Notes: generated from the sequence alone by a model not told the origin. A stretch of DNA of 64,000 nucleotides from JAXDMK01 sp963790325 (GCA_963790325.1 CAWBNY010000003.1:372001-436000), one strand, 5' to 3'; numbered from the stretch's first letter, positions 35,589 through 44,976 are shown. A program made the numbers and translations.

Positions 35589-37475
35589 GTGAACGTCGAC
35601 ATGCAGGGATGGATGGCGCTCCGCAGCGCCATGCAGGGCGAGCAGCCCCAGAAGACGTTCACCAAGGCCGTCCTCCAACGGGTGTGGGCCTTCGCCCGAC
35701 CCTACCGGCGATCACTCGGCTGGTTCCTGCTCTTCAGCGTGGTCGCCGCCGTCCTCAGCGTGGCCACGCCGCTGCTGGCGGGACGGGTCATCGACGCCAT
35801 CGTCAAGGGTGAGCCGCAAAGCACCATCATGGGGCTGGCCCTGCTCATCGCCCTGGTGGCGGTGCTCGACGCCGCCGTCGGCATCGTCAGCCGGTGGCAG
35901 TCGTCGCGCATCGGCGAGGGGCTGATCCTCGACCTGCGGCGGGCGGTGTTCGGTCACGTCCAGCGCATGCCGGTGGCGTTCTTCACCCGGACGCGCACCG
36001 GGGCCCTGGTCAGCCGGCTCGACAACGACGTCATCGGCGCCCAGCGGGCCTTCACCTGGACACTGTCCGGCTTCGTCAGCAACGTGATCACCCTCCTGCT
36101 GACCCTGATAGTCATGCTGCGCCTGTCCTGGTCGATCACCCTCCTGGCCCTCGTGATGCTGCCGATCTTCCTGATCCCGGCCCGGCGGATGGGGTCGAAG
36201 CTGGCCGACATGGAGCGGGAGGCCGCCAACCACAACTCGGCCATGACCACCCAGATGACCGAGCGCTTCTCCGCCCCCGGGGCGACCTTGGTCAAGCTCT
36301 TCGGTCGGCCGGCGGACGAGGTCGCCGCCTTCGGCGCCCGGGCCGCCCGGGTGCGCGACATCGGGGTCAAGACGGCCATGGCCCAGTGGGTGTTCCTCAC
36401 CGCCCTGGGGCTGGTGTCGGCCCTGGCCCTGGCCCTGGTCTACGGGTTGGGCGGCTGGCTGGCCCTTCGGGGACGGCTCGACGCGGGCACGGTCGTGACC
36501 ATGTCGTTGCTCCTGACCAGGCTGTACGCGCCCCTGACGGCCTTGGCCAGCGCCCGCGTCGACGCCATGTCGGCCTTCGTCAGCTTCGAGCGGGTGTTCG
36601 AGGTCCTCGACGTCGAGCCGATGATCAAGGAGAAGTCCGACGCCGTCACCGTGCCCGACGGGCCGGTGGCGCTCGAGTTCGACGACGTGCGCTTCGCCTA
36701 CCCGCCGGCCGACAAGTTCTCCCTGGCGTCCCTGGAGGAGGTGCTGACCCTCGACACCCGGGGTGGCGACGAGGTGCTCAAGGGGGTCTCGTTCCGGGTG
36801 GAGCCGGGGCAGCTGGTGGCGCTGGTGGGGTCGTCCGGCGGGGGCAAGTCGACGATCGCGTCGCTGGCCCCCCGGCTGTACGACGTCGACGGGGGGTCGG
36901 TGAAGTTGGCCGGCGTCGACGTGCGCGACCTCACGTTCGACTCCGTCCGCCAGGCGCTGGGCATGGTGACCCAGGACGGTCACCTGTTCCACGAGACCCT
37001 GGCCGAGAACCTCCGCTTCGCCCGCCCCGGCGCCACCGACGAGGAGCTGTGGGAATCCCTGCGCAAGGCCCGCCTGGCCGAGCTGGTGACGTCGCTCCCC
37101 GACCGGCTCGACACGGTGGTGGGGGAGCGTGGCTACCGCCTCTCGGGCGGCGAGCGCCAACGGCTGACGATCGCCCGCCTCCTGCTGGCCAAGCCCCGGG
37201 TGGTGATCCTCGACGAGGCCACCGCCCACCTCGACTCGGCCTCGGAGGCGGCGGTGCAGGAGGCCCTGGGCCACGCCCTGGAGGGCCGCACCGCCCTCGT
37301 GATCGCCCACCGCCTGTCGACGATCCGCGACGCCGACATGATCCTGGTGGTCGAAGCGGGCCGCATCGTCGAGCGGGGCACCCACGAGGAGCTCCTCGCC
37401 GCCGGCGGCCGTTACGCCGAGCTCTACACCACCCAGTTCGCCCCGGGCACGGAGCCGGCCGGCGCGGTGGCCTGA
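35589..37475 (+). CDS. ABC exporter, fused permease-ATPase
   Basis: 628 residues. The N-terminal six-helix exporter domain (about 35-330) precedes the ATPase domain (about 365-600): Walker A 'LVGSSGGGKSTIAS', Q-loop 'GMVTQDGHLFH', signature 'LSGGERQRLTIARLL', Walker B 'RVVILDEATAHLD', H-loop 'IAHRLSTI'. All catalytic residues are present. A roughly 20-residue insertion ('ADKFSLASLEEVLTLDTRGG') sits between the first ATPase strand and 'VLKGVSF'. It works as a dimer exporting lipids, peptides or drugs; the substrate is unknown. GTG start 7 nt after GGGGAGG. Confidence 0.93.
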   Translation: MNVDMQGWMALRSAMQGEQPQKTFTKAVLQRVWAFARPYRRSLGWFLLFSVVAAVLSVATPLLAGRVIDAIVKGEPQSTIMGLALLIALVAVLDAAVGIVSRWQSSRIGEGLILDLRRAVFGHVQRMPVAFFTRTRTGALVSRLDNDVIGAQRAFTWTLSGFVSNVITLLLTLIVMLRLSWSITLLALVMLPIFLIPARRMGSKLADMEREAANHNSAMTTQMTERFSAPGATLVKLFGRPADEVAAFGARAARVRDIGVKTAMAQWVFLTALGLVSALALALVYGLGGWLALRGRLDAGTVVTMSLLLTRLYAPLTALASARVDAMSAFVSFERVFEVLDVEPMIKEKSDAVTVPDGPVALEFDDVRFAYPPADKFSLASLEEVLTLDTRGGDEVLKGVSFRVEPGQLVALVGSSGGGKSTIASLAPRLYDVDGGSVKLAGVDVRDLTFDSVRQALGMVTQDGHLFHETLAENLRFARPGATDEELWESLRKARLAELVTSLPDRLDTVVGERGYRLSGGERQRLTIARLLLAKPRVVILDEATAHLDSASEAAVQEALGHALEGRTALVIAHRLSTIRDADMILVVEAGRIVERGTHEELLAAGGRYAELYTTQFAPGTEPAGAVA

Positions 37476-37532
37476 GGCGGCCGGCTGGTGACGGATCCGG
37501 TCGCCCGGGCGACACGATTCGTCACCAGTTCG

Positions 37533-38801
37533 TCAGGTCACGAGGAACGTGAACAGCGGGGAGCCGGGCGGAACCGGCTGTATGCGCAGGCGGCTGTGGG
37601 CCATGCGCTCCAGCAGCGGCTCCAGATCGGCCCGTGACGCGATCTCGATGCCGACCAGGGCCGGGCCCGTCTCCCGGTTGTTCTTCTTGGTGTACTCGAA
37701 CAAGGTGATGTCCTCGTTGTCGCTCAGCACCTCGTCGAGGAAGCCCCGCAGCGCCCCCGGCTCCTGGGGGAACTCGACCAGGAAGTAGTGCTTCAGCCCC
37801 TCGTGGATGAGCGACCGCTCCACGATCTCCCCGTACCGGCTCACGTCGTTGTTGCCGCCGGAGAGCACGCACACCACCGTCTGGCCCCTGTCGACCCCGA
37901 CCGTGTACCCCAGGGCGGCCGCGGCCAACGCCCCCGCCGGCTCGGCCACGATGCCCTCCCACTGGTACAGGTCGAGCATCTCGGTGCACACCCGCCCCTC
38001 GTCCACCGTCACCAGCTCCGGGACCAGCTCGGCCACGATCGGGTAGGTCACCGACCCCGCCCGGCGCACCGCAGCCCCGTCCACGAAGCTGTCGAGGTCC
38101 TTCAGCACGACCGGCTCGCCGGCCGCCACCGCCGCCGCCATGCACGCCGCCCCCGTCGGCTCCACCCCGACCACCCTCGTGGCCGGGTGCCGGGCCCGGA
38201 CCCAGGTCGCGACCCCCGCCAGCAGACCCCCGCCGCCCACCGGCAGCACCAGCACGTCGGGCGCGAACCCCAGCTGGCGGACCATCTCCACCGCCACCGT
38301 CCCCTGCCCGGCGATGGTGCGGGGGTGGTCGAAGGGAGGGACCAGCACCCGGCCCGACGCCAGCGCATCCTCCACCGCAGCCAGGTTGGCGTCGTCGTAG
38401 GTGTCGCCCGTCACCACCAGGGTGACGAGGTCGCCGCCGATGGCCGTGATCCGCTCCCGCTTCTGGCGGGGGGTGGTCCGGGGGACGACGATGCGGCCGG
38501 GCACACCGAGGTGACGGCAGCTGAACGCCACCCCCTGGGCGTGGTTGCCGGCGCTGGCGCACTCGACCCCCCGGGACTTCTCCTCGTCGCTCAGCTGGGA
38601 GATGAAGTTGTAGGCCCCCCGAAGCTTGTAGGACCGCACGACCTGCTGGTCCTCCCGCTTGAGCCACACGTCGGCCCCCACCCGCTGCCCGAGGCGAGGG
38701 TTGCGCTCGAGGGGTGTTCGCCGCACCACCGCGTCGAGCCGGACGTCGGCGGCCTCGACCTCGTCGGCGTCGACGTCGGTGCGGGCGGTCGTCGGGGTCA
38801 T
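37533..38801 (-). CDS. ilvA: threonine dehydratase (threonine ammonia-lyase)
   Basis: 422 residues. The PLP Lys59 lies in 'RSYKLRGAYNF', the phosphate-binding loop is 'LPVGGGGLLAG', and the Asn/Ser loop 'SAGNHAQGVAF' contacts the cofactor. The C-terminal 85 residues ('YFLVEFPQEPGALRGFLDEV') form an ACT-like regulatory domain of the short biosynthetic type, probably sensing isoleucine. It converts threonine to 2-oxobutanoate, first step of isoleucine synthesis. ATG 38799-38801 is chosen; the frame stays open to 39143 but that part is Arg-rich and antisense to hhyS. Confidence 0.93.
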   Translation of the reverse strand: MTPTTARTDVDADEVEAADVRLDAVVRRTPLERNPRLGQRVGADVWLKREDQQVVRSYKLRGAYNFISQLSDEEKSRGVECASAGNHAQGVAFSCRHLGVPGRIVVPRTTPRQKRERITAIGGDLVTLVVTGDTYDDANLAAVEDALASGRVLVPPFDHPRTIAGQGTVAVEMVRQLGFAPDVLVLPVGGGGLLAGVATWVRARHPATRVVGVEPTGAACMAAAVAAGEPVVLKDLDSFVDGAAVRRAGSVTYPIVAELVPELVTVDEGRVCTEMLDLYQWEGIVAEPAGALAAAALGYTVGVDRGQTVVCVLSGGNNDVSRYGEIVERSLIHEGLKHYFLVEFPQEPGALRGFLDEVLSDNEDITLFEYTKKNNRETGPALVGIEIASRADLEPLLERMAHSRLRIQPVPPGSPLFTFLVT

Positions 38802-39015
38802 CACGGGCACGGTAACGGGTGGCGGCGGCCGGTCGCGGACGGTTTGCGAGCGCCACCCGCCCGCCGTCGACCGAGACCCCGACCCGGTGGTGCACGGAGG
38901 AGCCCTCCGACGGCGGGAACGCCGCCGTCGGTTTAGGACCGACTCCATGAAGGAGGGGCCGGGCATCGTCGCGACATACGCCAGGACCGTCGGGGCCAGG
39001 GGGTACCTTGGCCCC

Positions 39016-40044
39016 ATGGAGCAGGTGGCGGTCCTGTGGCTCAGTGCCGGCCTCAGTTGCGACGGCGACTCCATCGCCATGACCGCCGCCACCCAGCCCA
39101 GCCTGGAGGACCTCGTCCTGGGCGCCTTCCCGGGGGTGCCCAAGGTCCGCTTCCATCACCCCGTCCTGGCCTACGAGGTAGGCGACGACTTCCTGGCCGG
39201 CTTCGAGGACGCGGCCACCGGCGCCCTCGGCCCCTTCATCCTGGTGGTCGAAGGCTCGATCCCCGACGAGACGATGAACGAGCACGGCGGCTGCTGGGCC
39301 GGATTCGGCACCGATCCCGCCACCGGCCAGCCCATCCCCACCACCACGTGGGTCGACCGCCTCACCGCCCGGGCGTGGGCGGTGGTCGCCGTCGGCACCT
39401 GCGCCGCCTACGGGGGCATCCACGGCATGGCCGGCAACCCCACCGGGGCCATGGGCCTGGCCGACTACCTGGGCTGGGACTGGCGGTCCCCGGGCGGCAG
39501 CGGGCTCCCGGTGGTCAACATCCCGGGGTGCCCGGTCCAGCCCGACAACTGCACCGAGACCATCCTCTACCTCCTCCGACAGCTGGTCGGCACCGCGCCG
39601 CCGATCCCCCTCGACCACGTCTACCGCCCGACGTGGCTGTTCGGCCAGACCCTCCACGAGAACTGCGACCGGGGCGGCTACTACGAGCAGGGCGACTTCG
39701 CCGGCGAGTACGGGTCGAGCAAGTGCATCGTCAAGCTCGGCTGCTGGGGACCGGTGGTCGACTGCAACGTGGGCAAGCGGGGGTGGATGAACGGGGTGGG
39801 CGGGTGCGCCAACGTCGGCGGCACGTGCATCGGCTGCACCATGCCCGGCTTCCCCGACAAGTTCCAACCGTTCCTCGACGAGCCCCCGGGGGCCAAGATG
39901 TCGTCCTCCGCGGTGCTCCTCTACGGACGCTCGGTGCGGGCCCTGCGCAACGTCACCCGGGCGTCGATGAACGTGGAGCCGGAATGGCGGGGGCCGCTGC
40001 CCAAAGGTTTGCGGCGGGACACCCCGGGCCCGGGCGGCGAGTGA
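39016..40044 (+). CDS. hhyS: group 1h [NiFe]-hydrogenase small subunit
   Basis: 342 residues from ATG 39016 (ATG 38947 is an alternative, directly before AAGGAGG). 'VLWLSAGLSCDGDSIAMTAA', 'VEGSIPDETMNEHGGCW', 'GTCAAYGGIHGMAGNP' and 'GCTMPGFPDKFQPF' are diagnostic of the actinobacterial high-affinity group 1h small subunit with three Fe-S clusters. At the proximal cluster the usual Cys-x2-Cys is Cys15-x2-Asp18, the 3Cys/1Asp ligation known for this O2-insensitive type. No Tat signal. It oxidises atmospheric-level H2 and passes electrons to the respiratory chain. Overlaps hhyL as GTGA. Confidence 0.93.
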   Translation: MEQVAVLWLSAGLSCDGDSIAMTAATQPSLEDLVLGAFPGVPKVRFHHPVLAYEVGDDFLAGFEDAATGALGPFILVVEGSIPDETMNEHGGCWAGFGTDPATGQPIPTTTWVDRLTARAWAVVAVGTCAAYGGIHGMAGNPTGAMGLADYLGWDWRSPGGSGLPVVNIPGCPVQPDNCTETILYLLRQLVGTAPPIPLDHVYRPTWLFGQTLHENCDRGGYYEQGDFAGEYGSSKCIVKLGCWGPVVDCNVGKRGWMNGVGGCANVGGTCIGCTMPGFPDKFQPFLDEPPGAKMSSSAVLLYGRSVRALRNVTRASMNVEPEWRGPLPKGLRRDTPGPGGE

Positions 40045-41810
40045 GCCAACCGCCGCACCTCGTCGACAAGACCTGGGACCCGATCACCCGCATCGTGGGC
40101 AGCCTGGGCATCCACGCCCGCATCGACTTTCGTGACCGGCGGGTGGTGCGCTGCCACAGCACGTCGTCGATCTTCCGGGGCTACAGCGTGTTCATGAAGG
40201 GCAAGGACCCACGCGACGCCCACCAGATCACCAGCCGCATCTGCGGCATCTGCGGCGACAACCACGCCACCGCGTCGGTCTACGCCCAGCAGATGGCCTA
40301 CGGGATCAAGCCGCCCCACCTGGCCGAGTGGATCATCAACCTGGCCGAGGCGGCCGAGTACATGTTCGACCACAACCTCTACCAGGAGAACCTGGTGGGT
40401 GTGGACTTCTGCGCCCGCATGGTGGGGGAGACCAACCCCGGCGTGCTGGCCCGGGCCGAGGTCAGCGAGGCACCCCACGCCGACGTCCACGGCTTCCGCA
40501 CCATCGCCGACATCATGCGGGCCTTCAACCCCATGGAGGGCGCCCTCTACTTGAAGGCGCTGGAGATGAGCCGTCTCACCCGGGAGATGTTCTGCCTCAT
40601 GGAGGGCCGCCACGTCCACCCCTCCCTGCTCTACCCGGGGGGTGTCGGCACCGTGCCCACCTTCCAGCTCTTCGACGACTACCTGGTCCGGCTGGTGAAG
40701 TACACCGAGCACCTCAAGCGCATCGTCCCCCTCCACGACGACCTGTTCGACTTCATGTACGAGGCCCTCCCCGGCTACGAGGAGGTCGGCCGGAGGCGGG
40801 TGCTGCTCGGCTGCTGGGGCGCCTTCCAGAACCCGGAGACGTGCGACTTCCGCTACGACCACATGTCGTCGTGGGGCCGCGACATGTTCGTCACCCCCGG
40901 GGTGGTGATCGACGGCGAGCTGGTCACCACCGACCTGGTCGAGATCAACCTCGGCCTGCGCGTCCTGCTCGGCAGCTCGTTCTACGACGACTGGCTGGAG
41001 GGCGAGACGTTCGTCACCCACGACCCGCTGGGCAACCCGGTCGACCAGCGCCATCCGTGGAACCAGACCACCTCGCCCCGGCCCCAGCCCCGCAACCTGG
41101 CGCCCGGGGGCCGGTACACGTGGGTGATGTCGCCCCGGTGGCTCGACCCCCGCACCGGCGACCACCGGGCCCTCGACACCGGTGGCGGACCGCTGGCCCG
41201 GCTGTGGGTCACCGCCCTGGCCGGCCGGGTGCGCACGCCGTACGTGGAGGCCCCGGGGGACGGGTCGGTGCGCATCCGCCTGCCTCGTACGGCCCACCTG
41301 CCGGAGACCGAGCTCGCCTGGCGGGTGCCGCAGTGGTCGAACGCCCTCGAGCGCGACCGGGCCCGCACCTACTTCCAGGCCTACAGCGCAGCCCTCGCCT
41401 TCCACTTCCTCGACCAGGCCCGGGCCGAGGTCGTCGCCGGTCGCCTCGACGTGTGGACGCCCTTCACCGTGCCCGACGAGGCGATCTCGTGCGGGTTCCA
41501 CGAGGCGGTGCGGGGGGTGTTGTCCCACCACCTGGTGATCCGTGACGGTCGCATCGCCAACTACCACCCGTACCCGCCGACCTGCTGGAACGCGAGCCCC
41601 CGGGACTCCTTCGGCACCGCCGGCCCCTACGAGGACGCGGTCGAGGGCACGCCCATCTTCGAGGAGAACGGCCCGGACGCGTTCAAGGGCATCGACATCA
41701 TGCGCACCGTGCGCAGCTTCGACCCCTGCCTGCCGTGTGGCGTCCACCTCTACCTGGGCCGGGGCAGGGTGCGCCAGGTCCACCACGGCCCGACCCTCGC
41801 CCCCCGGTGA
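40041..41810 (+). CDS. hhyL: group 1h [NiFe]-hydrogenase large subunit
   Basis: 589 residues. The Ni-Fe ligands are Cys68/Cys71 ('RICGICGDNH') and Cys563/Cys566 ('DPCLPCGVH'). After His569 a 20-residue tail remains, to be removed by a maturation endopeptidase once the metal is inserted. GTG start overlaps the hhyS stop, and its own stop overlaps the histidine kinase start, so all three are translated as a unit. The accessory genes for Ni insertion (hypA-F), the endopeptidase and other hhy genes are not in this window and must lie elsewhere. Confidence 0.94.
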   Translation: MSQPPHLVDKTWDPITRIVGSLGIHARIDFRDRRVVRCHSTSSIFRGYSVFMKGKDPRDAHQITSRICGICGDNHATASVYAQQMAYGIKPPHLAEWIINLAEAAEYMFDHNLYQENLVGVDFCARMVGETNPGVLARAEVSEAPHADVHGFRTIADIMRAFNPMEGALYLKALEMSRLTREMFCLMEGRHVHPSLLYPGGVGTVPTFQLFDDYLVRLVKYTEHLKRIVPLHDDLFDFMYEALPGYEEVGRRRVLLGCWGAFQNPETCDFRYDHMSSWGRDMFVTPGVVIDGELVTTDLVEINLGLRVLLGSSFYDDWLEGETFVTHDPLGNPVDQRHPWNQTTSPRPQPRNLAPGGRYTWVMSPRWLDPRTGDHRALDTGGGPLARLWVTALAGRVRTPYVEAPGDGSVRIRLPRTAHLPETELAWRVPQWSNALERDRARTYFQAYSAALAFHFLDQARAEVVAGRLDVWTPFTVPDEAISCGFHEAVRGVLSHHLVIRDGRIANYHPYPPTCWNASPRDSFGTAGPYEDAVEGTPIFEENGPDAFKGIDIMRTVRSFDPCLPCGVHLYLGRGRVRQVHHGPTLAPR

Positions 41811-43336
41811 GCGACGACGCGGCCGCCGTGCTGGCGGCCATGGCCGGAGGCGACAGCGAGGCCCTCGACGCCCTCCTCCGCCTGGCCGAGGTGGTCTTCC
41901 CCGACGGGGTCCCGCTCGGCTCCCCCGACCGCCTGGTGTGGCCCGCCCCCGACCGGGCCTCGCGGCCGTCGGCGAGGGCGACCGCGGCCGGTTTCGAGGA
42001 CGACATCGCGGTCAGCGAGCGCGACCAGCTGGCCGCCCATGCCCGGCGGTCGGAGGTGCGCTTCGAGTCCCTCGTAGAGCAACTGCCGGCGGTGGTCTTC
42101 TCCGCCGCCCTGGGCGACGAGGACAACGAGATCTACGTCAGTCCCCACATCGAGACCGTCCTCGGCTTCACCCAGAGGGAGTGGCTCACCAACCCCCTCC
42201 TCTGGTACTCCCAGCTCCATCCCGACGACCACGACGTGGTCATCGAGGCCTTCACCAAGGGCGTGCACACCGGGGGACCGTTCCGGGCCGAGGTGCGCTT
42301 CTTCTCCCGCCAGGGCGAGGAGGTCTGGATCCTGGGCGAGGCCCGCCTCATACGCGACGACACCGGCCGGCTGGCCTACTTCCAGGGCGTGGGCTTCGAC
42401 ATCACCCCCACCAAACGGGCCCAGGCGATGATGGCGGAGGCCGCCCAGCTGCGGGCGGAGCTCTACACCGCCCGCAACGTCGAGCTGGCCGAGCTCAACG
42501 AGCAGCTGCGGGTGGCGGTGGAGCAGGCGGAGGCGGCCGAGGCCCTCCAGCGCCAGCTTCTGACCCGGGAGCGGATGGTGGTCGAGCGGCTCACCCGCCT
42601 CGACCGGGACAAGAACGACTTCGTGTCCAGCGTCAGCCACGAGCTGCGCACGCCCGTCACCAGCATGCTCGGCTACCTGGAGATGCTCACCGGCGGCGAC
42701 GCGGGCGACCTCAACGACCAGCAGATCCGCATGCTGGAGGTGATCAACCGCAACAGCCGACGCCTGCTCCGCCGGATCGAGGACCTGCTAACCGTTTCCG
42801 GCCTGGAGGCGGGCAAGATGCGCCTGACCCTGACGTCGGTCGCGGTCGAGGCCCTCATCGAGTCGGCGGTCGCCGCCGTCGCCCCAACCCTGGCCGGCCG
42901 CGACCTGAAGATCACGACCGACGTGGCCGCCGACGCCACCGCCATCGTGGCCGACGCCGAGCACCTCGACCGGGTGGTCATCAACCTCCTCAGCAACGCG
43001 GTGAAGTTCACGCCCGACGGCGGGCGGATCTCGGTCGCCGTGCGCCGCCGGGAGGACACGTTCGAGCTGGTCGTGTCCGACACCGGGGTCGGGATCCCCG
43101 AGGGCGAGCAGCCCCGGGTCTTCGAGCGATTCTTCCGCTCGTCGAACGCGCAGGAGCTCGCCATCGCCGGCACTGGGCTCGGCCTGGTGATCGTCAAGGG
43201 GATCGTCGAGCTCCACGGGGGCACCGTCACCCTGCGCTCGAGGCCGGGGGTCGGGACCGAGGTGACCGTCGTCCTCCCGGCCCGGACGGCTCCCGCAACC
43301 GGCCCCCAGGCGCGAAAAGGGCGCCCACTCGGCTGA
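41807..43336 (+). CDS. PAS-domain sensor histidine kinase coupled to hydrogenase
   Basis: 509 residues, soluble. PAS/PAC at about 85-205 ('VSPHIETVLGFTQREWLTNP', 'FFSRQGEEVWILGEARLI'), coiled coil at about 205-260, then HisKA with phospho-acceptor His278 ('SVSHELRTPVTSMLGYLEML'), and an ATPase domain with N ('VVINLLSNAVKFTPDGG'), G1 ('VSDTGVGIPEG') and G2 ('GTGLGLVIVKGIVELHGG') boxes. GTG 41807 forms GTGA with the hhyL stop, giving a 509-residue protein without the implausible Pro-rich extension. No response regulator is adjacent. The coupling suggests it senses redox state or H2 supply; this is inference. Confidence 0.88.
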   Translation: MSDDAAAVLAAMAGGDSEALDALLRLAEVVFPDGVPLGSPDRLVWPAPDRASRPSARATAAGFEDDIAVSERDQLAAHARRSEVRFESLVEQLPAVVFSAALGDEDNEIYVSPHIETVLGFTQREWLTNPLLWYSQLHPDDHDVVIEAFTKGVHTGGPFRAEVRFFSRQGEEVWILGEARLIRDDTGRLAYFQGVGFDITPTKRAQAMMAEAAQLRAELYTARNVELAELNEQLRVAVEQAEAAEALQRQLLTRERMVVERLTRLDRDKNDFVSSVSHELRTPVTSMLGYLEMLTGGDAGDLNDQQIRMLEVINRNSRRLLRRIEDLLTVSGLEAGKMRLTLTSVAVEALIESAVAAVAPTLAGRDLKITTDVAADATAIVADAEHLDRVVINLLSNAVKFTPDGGRISVAVRRREDTFELVVSDTGVGIPEGEQPRVFERFFRSSNAQELAIAGTGLGLVIVKGIVELHGGTVTLRSRPGVGTEVTVVLPARTAPATGPQARKGRPLG

Positions 43337-43361
43337 CGGCGGACCAGCCGAGAAGGGCGCC
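43320..43361. terminator. hairpin between convergent genes
   Basis: Inner 8-bp stem (CTCGGCTG with CAGCCGAG) and outer 7-bp stem (43320-43326 with 43355-43361) separated by a small asymmetric internal loop. It includes the histidine kinase stop codon and lies before the convergent flavoprotein gene. No U-tract on the + strand. Confidence 0.5.
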
Positions 43362-43407
43362 GAACCCCATGTTGGCCGGTTCTGGCCCACTATGCAAGAC
43401 AGACCGG

Positions 43408-44667
43408 TCAGTAACGCGAGTTTTTTTCGGTCCCGGAGAGGAACCGGTGGACCAGCGGCACAGCCATGGCACCCTCGCCGACGGCGGCCGCCACCCTCTT
43501 GGTCGACCCGAAGCGGACGTCGCCGGCGGCGAACAGCCCGGGGACGCTCGTCTCCAGGGGATACGGGTCGCGGGACTCGGTCCACCGCGCCGTGCGACCG
43601 CCGGTGAGCTCGAGGTCGAACATGTCCCGCCCGGTGAGGAGGTATCCGGTGGCGTTGGTCAGGACGCCGTCCTGGTCGGCCCACCCCGTCCTCGGCACCC
43701 CGCCGATGCAGATGAACAGGGCGTGGGCGGGCACCGTCTCCTCCCCGCCGGCGACGTTGTCGCGGACGGTGATCGTCCGCAGCCAGTCGTCGCCGTCGAG
43801 GGCGACGACCTCGCACTGGAGGCGGACCTCGATCACCGGCGTGGCCTCGACCCGGTCGCACAGGTACGAGGCCATGGTGGCGCCCATCGACTCGCCCCGG
43901 ACGAGGATCGTCACCGTCCGGGCGTGCTCGGCGAAGTTGAGCGCAGCCTGGCCGGCCGAGTTGCCGGCACCGATGATGAACACGTCCTTGCCCCGCAGGC
44001 CGGGGGCCTCGCTGGCCGCAGCCCCGTAGTAGACGCCGGCGTGGAGGAGGCGGTCGACGCCGTCGAGCTCGAGCCGGCGCCAGTCGACCCCTGTCGCCAC
44101 CAGCACCGCCCGCGACCGGATGACGGTGCCGTCGGCGAACGTCCCCACGAACTGGCCACCGTCGGGACGGCCGTCGACGAGGGACTGGAGGATGAGGATC
44201 TCGGCCCCGAACTTCTCCGCCTGATGCCGGGCCCGGGCGGCCAGCTCCGCCCCGCTGATGCCCTCCGGGAACCCGAGGTAGTTCTCGATCCGCCAGCTGG
44301 TGCCGGCCTGACCGCCGGGGGCCCACTCCTCGACCACCACCGTCGACAGCCCCTCGCACGAGGCGTACACCGCCGCCGCCAGCCCCGCCGGCCCGGCCCC
44401 GATGACGGCCAAGTCGTAGGCCTTCCGTGACGGGCACGACACCAGCCCCAGGAACCGTCCCACCTCCTGGACCGTGGGGCCGGTGAGGCAGGTGCCGTCG
44501 TCGAAGGTGCAGACGGCCACCTGTGGCGCCTCGTCGTCGTCGAGGTAGGTGAACGGGACTGCGGCCCGGGTGAGGAAGTCCCGGATGTGGTACGCCGCCG
44601 CCCCGCCGGTGACGATCACCCGGGGTTGGGGGACCGGTGGCCGCGGCTCCGGCCCGGCTTGGGTCAC
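43408..44667 (-). CDS. thioredoxin-reductase-like flavoprotein lacking the CxxC pair
   Basis: 419 residues from GTG 44665-44667. An N-terminal 80-residue glutaredoxin/thioredoxin-like half domain ('YHIRDFLTRAAVPFTYLDDD') precedes an FAD/NAD(P)H two-domain reductase: 'DLAVIGAGPAGLAAAVYASC' (FAD), 'FIIGAGNSAGQAALNFAEHA' (NADPH), 'SVPGLFAAGDVRFGSTKRV' (FAD tail). Where thioredoxin reductase has CATC, this has 'YYGAAASEAPG', so the redox dithiol is missing and the electron acceptor must differ. The start overlaps the UBP zinc-finger stop (GTGA). Electron acceptor unknown. Confidence 0.87.
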   Translation of the reverse strand: MTQAGPEPRPPVPQPRVIVTGGAAAYHIRDFLTRAAVPFTYLDDDEAPQVAVCTFDDGTCLTGPTVQEVGRFLGLVSCPSRKAYDLAVIGAGPAGLAAAVYASCEGLSTVVVEEWAPGGQAGTSWRIENYLGFPEGISGAELAARARHQAEKFGAEILILQSLVDGRPDGGQFVGTFADGTVIRSRAVLVATGVDWRRLELDGVDRLLHAGVYYGAAASEAPGLRGKDVFIIGAGNSAGQAALNFAEHARTVTILVRGESMGATMASYLCDRVEATPVIEVRLQCEVVALDGDDWLRTITVRDNVAGGEETVPAHALFICIGGVPRTGWADQDGVLTNATGYLLTGRDMFDLELTGGRTARWTESRDPYPLETSVPGLFAAGDVRFGSTKRVAAAVGEGAMAVPLVHRFLSGTEKNSRY

Positions 44668-44954
44668 GGGTGCTCGAGGCTGGGGGAGCCGTCGACGAGA
44701 AAGGCGGTCTGGTCGACGTAGCACCACCACCAGTCCTCGCCCGGCTCGTAGGACTGGATGAGGGGGTGCTGAGTCGCCCGGTAGTGGGCGGTGGCGTGGC
44801 GGTTGGACGAGCTGTCGCAGCAGCCGACATGGCCGCACGACATGCAAACCCGCAGGTGGAGCCAACGCCCGCCCATGGCCAGGCAGTCGACGCAGCCCTG
44901 CGAGGCGGGCTCCACGGCGGCCGCCTGGTCGAGGTGGTTGCAGGTGTCAGGCAT
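44664..44954 (-). CDS. UBP-type zinc finger protein
   Basis: 96 residues. Cys and His residues in 'CVDCLAMGGRWLHLRVCMSC' followed by 'GHVGCCDSSSNRHATAHYRA' match the ZnF-UBP fold, which in eukaryotes binds the free C-terminus of ubiquitin. Bacterial members are small and often sit beside, or fused to, this type of flavoprotein reductase. The stop overlaps the reductase start, so the two probably form one functional unit; what the finger binds in bacteria is unknown. Confidence 0.88.
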   Translation of the reverse strand: MPDTCNHLDQAAAVEPASQGCVDCLAMGGRWLHLRVCMSCGHVGCCDSSSNRHATAHYRATQHPLIQSYEPGEDWWWCYVDQTAFLVDGSPSLEHP

Positions 44955-44976
44955 ACCGATGGTCTACCGCAGGTGG

